From an uncultured Bacteroidales bacterium (GTDB lineage: Bacteria; Bacteroidota; Bacteroidia; Bacteroidales; Bacteroidaceae), in contig CALDKD010000047.1 of NCBI GenBank assembly GCA_937898885.1, positions 1 to 11,944 on the forward strand: a stretch of DNA of 11,944 nucleotides. Reading direction: 5' to 3'. Every line of letters begins with the position of its first letter. Position 1 is the stretch's first letter. Below, piece after piece: positions 7,783 through 11,944 of this stretch. The notes beneath the pieces are model-generated. The model did not search any database. It worked only from the letters and a program-made list of their open reading frames with translations, and was not told where the DNA came from. The translations under genes were made by a program, and so were the position numbers.

Positions 7783-8859
7783 TTACTTAAGGTCATAGCA
7801 ATTCATTTGCTGTCTAAGACATTGCTTGATTCTATCAACAAAAGACATAGGTGATAATACTGTCAACTTATATCCAAAGCTACATAATAGTCTTGGCAAC
7901 TCGTAATCATCGATAACACATTTTATCGTGTAGAAAACACAATCTGAAAACTGCGGGTATGTTTTCTGATATTCAGCCTGACTTGCCGCATTAAGTTTTA
8001 TCTGACTGTTATGAATTGGCTTGGTATCTATATAAGGGGTAGTATCTTGTGTTACACAGAACAATACTTCTTCCGGTTCACGGCCAGCAATATATGTAAT
8101 ACCGGCAATATCCATAAAACGCTCTTCAATATCCTCAATCGGGCATTCCTTATATGGGATTCCAGAAGCATCGGTAAATTCTTCAATTCTATCTATTGGA
8201 AGATTCATCAGAAAATCCGGACGGTAAGGATGTGCGTTATCGCCAACCGGATTACATATCAAATACCAGCGGTCATTGTACTGACGCAGTTGATATGGAT
8301 ATACAACCAATTTTGATACTTTGCTTGAGGTGAATTTGCGATATTTCAGTTTTATCACCCTACGATTGTATATGGCAGAATAGAACCATCCAAGATACTG
8401 TTGGTTTTTGTAATCAGGATTGTTACTGAAATGTAAAATCTGGCGATCATCTTGATTGGCGGGAACGTCAGAATGTGATCCATTCAACTTCTTCTGTAGA
8501 TCATCCAAATAGTTGAAGTTTTCCAAACCAGATAATTTGCCAAGGGTATTGAGAATCTCGCGTAGGAACTGTTTCTCTTCATTGGAAATCTTTTTGGAAA
8601 ATATGGATTGGGTCTGATCCTCATATCTGACTATTCGCCTGCCATCAATTGTAATACGTTCAATAGCAATACCAAATATTTCCTCTATATCGTTAATGTC
8701 ATTCTGTATGGTCTTGAGTGATACTTTATCATAACCATTATCAGACAAACGGTCATTACACTCGGCACACATCTCGGCACAGGTATAGTACCATTGTCTG
8801 TTTGACAGCATCTCATCCAAAATGACATATCTTATTACTGCATTTTTATTTGCCGGCAT
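7783..8859 (-). CDS. WYL-domain transcriptional regulator (358 aa)
   Basis: Predicted DNA-binding regulator with the YafY/DeoR-like layout. A winged helix-turn-helix covers about residues 5-80, with a KTIQNDINDIEEIFG recognition region (49-63). A helical linker follows, then a WYL domain (about 155-230) with KLKYRKF (170-176), the signature DRWYLICN (196-203) and LPIDRIEEF (220-228). The C-terminal WCX-type extension ends LLCSFGYKLTVLSP (324-337). WYL domains are known to bind nucleic acid or nucleotide ligands, and family members such as BrxR and CapW control phage-defence operons. The gene sits 63 nt upstream of the kinase fusion on the same strand, with an inverted repeat in the gap. It therefore probably regulates that pair, as repressor or activator. 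A single clear ATG start is used. Confidence 0.92.
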   Translation of the reverse strand: MPANKNAVIRYVILDEMLSNRQWYYTCAEMCAECNDRLSDNGYDKVSLKTIQNDINDIEEIFGIAIERITIDGRRIVRYEDQTQSIFSKKISNEEKQFLREILNTLGKLSGLENFNYLDDLQKKLNGSHSDVPANQDDRQILHFSNNPDYKNQQYLGWFYSAIYNRRVIKLKYRKFTSSKVSKLVVYPYQLRQYNDRWYLICNPVGDNAHPYRPDFLMNLPIDRIEEFTDASGIPYKECPIEDIEERFMDIAGITYIAGREPEEVLFCVTQDTTPYIDTKPIHNSQIKLNAASQAEYQKTYPQFSDCVFYTIKCVIDDYELPRLLCSFGYKLTVLSPMSFVDRIKQCLRQQMNCYDLK

Positions 8860-8948
8860 ACTCGTAATATCTATTCAATTGCGTAAATATAGTACATAAT
8901 ATGAATACTTTACCTGAATTGGTAGTATTATGTTTAAATTCAAAGATT

Positions 8949-9122
8949 CTATTTGAACCAACCATTTTTCACACATCGACTAGCATCCATATCTGGCGTG
9001 ACTTCGTCATTTCCAAGTTCATTTCCTGCTATATTACAATAATACTTTCCATCCCTCATAATTTTATTATGACAATGAGCACACATAATAAGCAGTCCGG
9101 GCATTTCGTTTACATTATCCAT
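8949..9122 (-). CDS. Small Cys-rich protein, possible zinc-binding (57 aa)
   Basis: This frame runs from ATG at 9122 to TAG at 8949-8951. The protein begins MDNVNEMPGLLIMCAHCHNK. It has C14-x2-C17 with H16 and H18, then YYC (27-29), a middle acidic/polar part, and VTPDMDASRCVKNGWF (41-56) with C50. Four cysteines and two histidines in 57 residues suggest a small metal-binding fold, but no named family is recognised. The reading frame is supported by a promoter candidate upstream with 19-nt spacing and by the clustered Cys pattern. It lies 89 nt upstream of the WYL gene in the same direction. Whether it belongs with the WYL/kinase block is unknown. Confidence 0.65.
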   Translation of the reverse strand: MDNVNEMPGLLIMCAHCHNKIMRDGKYYCNIAGNELGNDEVTPDMDASRCVKNGWFK

Positions 9123-9169
9123 ATTTATTATGTTTATTGTTTTGATTTATTATTTATTACATAACTGTG

Positions 9170-9200
9170 CAATGATAATGGTATCAATTCATTTGTCAAG
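9170..9200 (-). promoter_or_regulatory. Promoter of the small Cys-rich gene
   Basis: On the minus strand CTTG (9197-9200, 3/4 of TTTG), then 19 nt, then TATCATTG (9170-9177, one mismatch to TAnnTTTG). It lies about 48 nt upstream of the ATG at 9122. Confidence 0.45.
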
Positions 9201-9282
9201 TACAATCCTGTAGATTAACAATTATTTAACTTTTGACTAAGGTTTTCTCAATCAAATTCAGTCTATCTGTATTTGGTAAGTT

Positions 9283-9338
9283 GTATGCTTCCATATAGAC
9301 TTTTTAGCATTTAAAAAGCATCTGAGAACGAAGCATAC
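9283..9338 (-). terminator. Stem-loop downstream of the TPR gene, possible terminator
   Basis: A perfect 9-nt inverted repeat, GTATGCTTC (9283-9291) and GAAGCATAC (9330-9338), encloses a second one, CTTTTT (9300-9305) and AAAAAG (9313-9318). It begins 8 nt after the TPR stop codon. No terminal T-run follows the outer stem, so this may be a 3'-end-stabilising structure rather than a classical intrinsic terminator. Confidence 0.5.
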
Positions 9339-9345
9339 CAATAAT

Positions 9346-10983
9346 CTACCTCGCATTTTTATATTCTGCCATCAGTAACCTATACTCCGGATTTCCACGC
9401 AATGGCGCCAGATTGGTGTCGTTTTCAATAGTTGCAAAGGAGCGGAATCCGTGCTGAAGAGTCTCGCGCAATGATACTAAGGCTTCATTTGTACGCCCCA
9501 TGCGGCATAGCAGACAGGTACGGTCAAAGTAGCTGTAAACATCTTGAGGATATTCTTTTATAATGGAGTCAATACTCTCAATTGCCTTATCCCAGCTACC
9601 AAGCCCCAATAATGCGTATGGGGTCCACTTAGTTTCGCCGGTTTTCTCTTCTATCTCCAAAGTAGTAATGAAATTATCTTCAGCAGCACGTTTGTTACCG
9701 TTTTCCAGGTAGCAGAATCCACTGAGCACGTACAAACCGGCATCTTGTTCAGGGAACAGACTTATGCCCCTTTTGTAGTATTCAAATGCAAGGTCACACT
9801 GCCCCATCCTCTCGTAACAGAGACCTATATATCTATATACGTCTGGTGTAGCCCAGCCTGACTCCGCATGGCTTGAGAAATCAGCGATGGCTTTCCGGTA
9901 TTCACCCGCATTGATGTAAATATCGCCTCTCCTACCTGTCAGCTCTGGGTCTGGTGTCAGTTCTATTGCCGTATTTATCTCACGTATGGCGTCATCATTC
10001 CAGCCCATCAGACTATAACAATTAGCTAAAAGACCGTGCAGGATGCCATTGTCCGGCTCAACCTCCAACATTTGCAGATAGGTGTCAAGTGCTTTGTCAT
10101 AGAAACCGTTGTATTCATACATTCTGACAAGCAGCACCAGCCAGACACCACACTCCTCCAGTTCTTCTATCTTCTGGTTGATTTTGTCTATGGAGTATTC
10201 ATAACTGCCGCTTGCAATTCTGGTAACAGCTCTCAAATCCACTTCATCGGTATCAGACATCTCAACATATCTGAACGCATCATCAGCAGCCTGCCTCATC
10301 ATTCCTTGTTTGTAGAATAATTGCATACGTATGCGATATACGTCAGCATAATAACGAGAGGCAATAGCCGCCTTGTTTGCCCACTCCAGACCCGTGTCAA
10401 TGTATCCACGCTCCAGACAATTGCGTGCAAGTCCGAGCATAGCCGACGCATCTTCGGAATCATCACTCAACATCTCACGATAAACATTATCCGACTCATC
10501 CATACGGTCTGCGTTATACAGGAGTTGAGCCAGTTGGAACCTGAGACTCTGCAAACAGTCAGGATTGTCATGAACTGCCAGTCTCACAGCCTTAGCGCAT
10601 TCATCAATAGCACCATTCAAATCTCCCTGCTCTGTCAGAATGAAGCTTTTCAGTCTGTGAATAGTTGACTCATATGTTAGGCTATTCTTATTAATATGTT
10701 GAATCACCCTATCTATTTCCGTCAATGCCTCCTGGTTTCTATCCATATACCAGTACGCCTTAGCTCGTACGAATCTACAATCTTGGTTATCGGGATATTC
10801 TTTCAATAAGCTATCCAAAATAACTATTGCCGAGTCCGGATCATGTTTCTCCTTTAAGAATATCAAGGCATCATCCAGTCTTGACTTGTACGGATATTCA
10901 ACCACACGCTCTTTACAAGCGGTCATCAATACGGAAACACACACCAACGTAGTTAATCCAATTGCTTTTACTGAGTTCTTCAT
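9346..10983 (-). CDS. TPR-repeat lipoprotein (545 aa)
   Basis: Predicted membrane-anchored scaffold made almost entirely of tetratricopeptide repeats. The N-terminus from the chosen ATG is a lipoprotein signal: basic MKNSVK, a hydrophobic core and lipobox LMTAC, with the lipidated Cys at residue 23. Repeats are clear throughout, for example YPDNQDCRFVRAKAYWYMDR, EPDNGILHGLLANCYSLMG, TGRRGDIYINAGEYRKAIAD and PDVYRYIGLCYERMGQCDLA. The C-terminus ends with the TPR-array capping pattern NLAPLRGNPEYRLLM. The frame is open up to an ATG at 11031, but that start would bury the signal peptide and the promoter -7 element (11004-11011), so 10983 is preferred. It stands alone, with its own promoter and a downstream stem-loop. 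TPR proteins mediate protein-protein contacts, and the partner is unknown. Confidence 0.88.
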   Translation of the reverse strand: MKNSVKAIGLTTLVCVSVLMTACKERVVEYPYKSRLDDALIFLKEKHDPDSAIVILDSLLKEYPDNQDCRFVRAKAYWYMDRNQEALTEIDRVIQHINKNSLTYESTIHRLKSFILTEQGDLNGAIDECAKAVRLAVHDNPDCLQSLRFQLAQLLYNADRMDESDNVYREMLSDDSEDASAMLGLARNCLERGYIDTGLEWANKAAIASRYYADVYRIRMQLFYKQGMMRQAADDAFRYVEMSDTDEVDLRAVTRIASGSYEYSIDKINQKIEELEECGVWLVLLVRMYEYNGFYDKALDTYLQMLEVEPDNGILHGLLANCYSLMGWNDDAIREINTAIELTPDPELTGRRGDIYINAGEYRKAIADFSSHAESGWATPDVYRYIGLCYERMGQCDLAFEYYKRGISLFPEQDAGLYVLSGFCYLENGNKRAAEDNFITTLEIEEKTGETKWTPYALLGLGSWDKAIESIDSIIKEYPQDVYSYFDRTCLLCRMGRTNEALVSLRETLQHGFRSFATIENDTNLAPLRGNPEYRLLMAEYKNAR

Positions 10984-11003
10984 ATTTTCTGTTTTTACGA
11001 ATA

Positions 11004-11034
11004 CAAAAGTAACGGGGATATAAGAAATCACATC
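11004..11034 (-). promoter_or_regulatory. Promoter of the TPR lipoprotein gene
   Basis: On the minus strand TACTTTTG (11004-11011) is a perfect TAnnTTTG -7 element, 20 nt upstream of the ATG at 10983. The -33 position 19 nt upstream is GATG (11031-11034), a weak match, so an upstream activator is plausible. The palindrome at 11037-11055 abuts it. Confidence 0.55.
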
Positions 11035-11036
11035 AT

Positions 11037-11055
11037 TTCCGCAAGGCTTGCGGAA
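11037..11055. repeat. Palindrome TTCCGCAAGGCTTGCGGAA, copy 2 (operator candidate)
   Basis: This is a 19-nt perfect inverted repeat around a central G. Its inner 15-mer is identical to 1789-1803, and the distance from the 15-mer to the -7 element (26 nt) is the same in both places. It lies at roughly -40 to -58 of the TPR promoter, where an activator or repressor dimer could bind. Confidence 0.65.
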
Positions 11056-11225
11056 TACCAGAATTTACGATTGGAATACGCGATATGCACCAATCGTTCT
11101 GTGTGTTGGAATTTTTCCAGCACATAAATCAGAAATTTCTGCCTCTGATCTCACTGATTATTCACCTCACAGCCACCTTTGCAAACAGCCGTAACCTTGC
11201 CCCAATTTGGGCGTGGCCACACGGC

Positions 11226-11295
11226 TTTTGCGTTGAGGCCTCAAATGCGTTCGTTTGTGGCCTCAACCGAACTCATTTGAGGCCTCGTCGCAAAA
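11226..11295. repeat. 70-nt inverted repeat with 28-nt arms
   Basis: The left arm (11226-11253) and right arm (11268-11295) are complementary at 25 of 28 positions, including an unbroken 13-bp core GAGGCCTCAAATG / CATTTGAGGCCTC. The 14-nt loop itself contains GGCCTCAA, a third copy of the core word. As RNA it would form one long hairpin on either strand. It could be a structured RNA, a palindromic repeat element or a cruciform site. There is no T-run directly after it, so a simple terminator is less likely. Confidence 0.75.
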
Positions 11296-11656
11296 CGGCC
11301 TTCTGAGGGCTGTTTTTCCACCAAAACAGACCATAGACAACAACTTGAGGAAACGAGTGTCTGGACCACAACATATGCTTGCTCCCCCACCCGGCATTTG
11401 TCAGAACAATTTACCGTCTTTCACAAGAAAAGCCTGAGGATTGCCGAAGAAGAATTATATGCTCTGTACTTGGTATGCGGAATGAAAAGCAACTCTTATC
11501 AACCTTGTTGGTAATACTGACAGCAAAAATCTGATGCCGGCAATTCCGGAGTTGCTTTGACAGTGAAGAGGGCGGACAAAGCTGGCGTGCTATTTAGCAA
11601 ATCATACCCATAAATTAGGACAGCCCCCGTCAGACAACAGCATCAGTTACGTATGT

Positions 11657-11709
11657 AGCAGTAGAAAACCCTGCAAACATAATGATTTAATGATTTAAGG
11701 TTTTAAGGT
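11657..11709 (+). repeat. Direct repeat, right copy
   Basis: This 53-nt stretch begins AGCAGTAGAAAACCCTG and ends TTTAAGGTTTTAAGGT. It matches 42-85 with a 1-nt indel, one substitution and an internal 8-9 nt duplication of ATGATTTA. It has the same orientation as the left copy. Confidence 0.7.
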
Positions 11710-11723
11710 CTTTCACTTGACTG

Positions 11724-11894
11724 TTATATAATCAATCCATTAACAGCCGTTCTATATGATTCCGTACTCTTGCCATCAGCTATGGCAATTGTCTTTCCTT
11801 GTTCATACTCCGCAATACCACGGGCTATCTTAGCCTGAAGTACTTCTGAATTGATGATGGTATCGTCATCGCCAACTGGAACAAGTTTATAGCT
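11724..11894 (-). pseudogene. Gene remnant, C-terminal part of a small antitoxin-like protein
   Basis: An open frame of 56 codons ends with TAA at 11724-11726. It is bounded upstream by an in-frame stop (11895-11897) and has no ATG. It translates to a sensible sequence: SYKLVPVGDDDTIINSEVLQ, AKIARGIAEYEQGKTIAIAD, then a serine/threonine-containing tail ending NGLII. The AKIARGIAEYEQGKTI pattern recalls C-termini of small Bacteroidota antitoxin-like proteins, but no family is certain. It looks like a decayed 3' end whose start has been lost at a repeat-rich junction. Confidence 0.45.
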
Positions 11895-11913
11895 CTATCA
11901 GGAAGGCAAGACA

Positions 11914-11944
11914 GTAAGTTGGTAAGGTGGTAAGGTAGTAAGGT
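11914..11944 (+). repeat. 8-bp tandem repeat GTAAGGTn, cut by window end
   Basis: Four units are visible: GTAAGTTG, GTAAGGTG, GTAAGGTA and GTAAGGT. The array continues past the window edge. The related TAAGGTTT 8-mer is also repeated inside both direct-repeat copies (72-87 and 11696-11710). Confidence 0.7.

Larger units (their letters stand above)
9123..9345. other. Leader and intergenic region between Cys-rich and TPR genes
   Basis: The region holds a very A/T-rich leader (about 9123-9160 on the minus strand), the promoter candidate at 9170-9200 and the stem-loop at 9283-9338. No gene was seen. Confidence 0.55.
11056..11723. other. Gene-free right intergenic region, probably a dispersed noncoding repeat
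   Basis: No intact gene was supported. Plus-strand frames of 60-73 codons exist (11085-11306 and 11255-11437), and a third overlapping frame without a start runs about 11281-11511. All three overlap each other, lack upstream signals and run through the large inverted repeat. Their translations feel like spurious hypothetical proteins from Bacteroidota intergenic repeats, but this is memory only. A shorter hairpin (AGCCGT 11187-11192 with ACGGCT 11221-11226, inner GCCC/GGGC) sits just before the 70-nt inverted repeat. Confidence 0.5.

Noticed and set aside
8901..9164. Plus-strand 87-codon frame
   Set aside because: It is antisense to the better supported Cys-rich gene, and its hydrophobic, His/Ile/Tyr-rich composition looks like an AT-rich antisense translation.
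10984..11031. Upstream start for the TPR lipoprotein (ATG at 11031)
   Set aside because: It would place 16 residues ahead of a clear lipoprotein signal peptide and would lie upstream of the predicted transcript start.
11085..11437. Two overlapping plus-strand frames of 73 and 60 codons as genes
   Set aside because: They overlap in different frames, run through the large inverted repeat, have no promoter-like element and read like translated noncoding repeat.
42..11709. Calling the direct repeats attL and attR of an integrative element
   Set aside because: There is no integrase, tRNA target or conjugation gene in the window, and the repeat contains low-complexity TAAGGT units, so a dispersed repeat is at least as likely.
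1..11944. CRISPR array or retron
   Set aside because: No regularly spaced identical repeats with unique spacers and no reverse transcriptase were found.

Overview
The window reads as chromosome or accessory DNA from a Bacteroidota bacterium, probably a gut Bacteroides/Phocaeicola/Prevotella-type organism. The main support is a set of promoter candidates with the Bacteroidota -7 element TAnnTTTG (TACTTTTG, TATCTTTG, TACCTTTG, TAAATTTG), A-rich leaders without clear Shine-Dalgarno sites, a lipobox TPR protein, and a PIF1-type helicase of a kind common in that phylum. No rRNA, tRNA, integrase, transposase or CRISPR array was seen. All supported genes lie on the minus strand and are transcribed from high to low coordinates.

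In transcription order: (1) 10983-9346, a 545-residue TPR lipoprotein; (2) 9122-8949, a 57-residue Cys-rich small protein; (3) 8859-7783, a WYL-domain regulator; (4) 7719-5101, an 872-residue fusion of an N6-adenine-methylase-like domain with degraded motifs, a type I HsdS-like target-recognition segment and a soluble histidine-kinase core; (5) 5117-3939, overlapping it by 17 nt, a protein with an intact receiver domain and an unrecognised output domain; (6) 3871-1778, a PIF1-like helicase with a helical-repeat C-terminus; (7) 1729-224, an apparent operon of two tiny membrane proteins (56 and 61 residues) and a 375-residue protein of unknown function.

The most interesting part is 8859-3939. 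A WYL regulator (a family often found controlling phage-defence loci) sits upstream of a two-gene unit. In that unit a methylase/specificity scaffold that looks catalytically dead is fused to a histidine kinase and translationally coupled to a receiver protein. The inference is a DNA-sensing, two-component-like signalling or defence system. I do not recognise it as a named system. The block looks more AT-rich than the helicase and TPR genes on either side.

The right end (about 10984-11944) has no intact gene. It holds a palindrome upstream of the TPR promoter, a 70-nt near-perfect inverted repeat (28-nt arms), a gene remnant and an 8-bp tandem repeat. The left end (1-223) is also gene-free. 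A related 44/53-bp direct repeat occurs near both ends of the window (42-85 and 11657-11709) and brackets all the genes. A second repeated signal, the palindrome TCCGCAAGGCTTGCG, occurs exactly 26 nt upstream of the -7 elements of two different promoters (TPR gene and small-membrane-protein operon), which suggests a shared operator.
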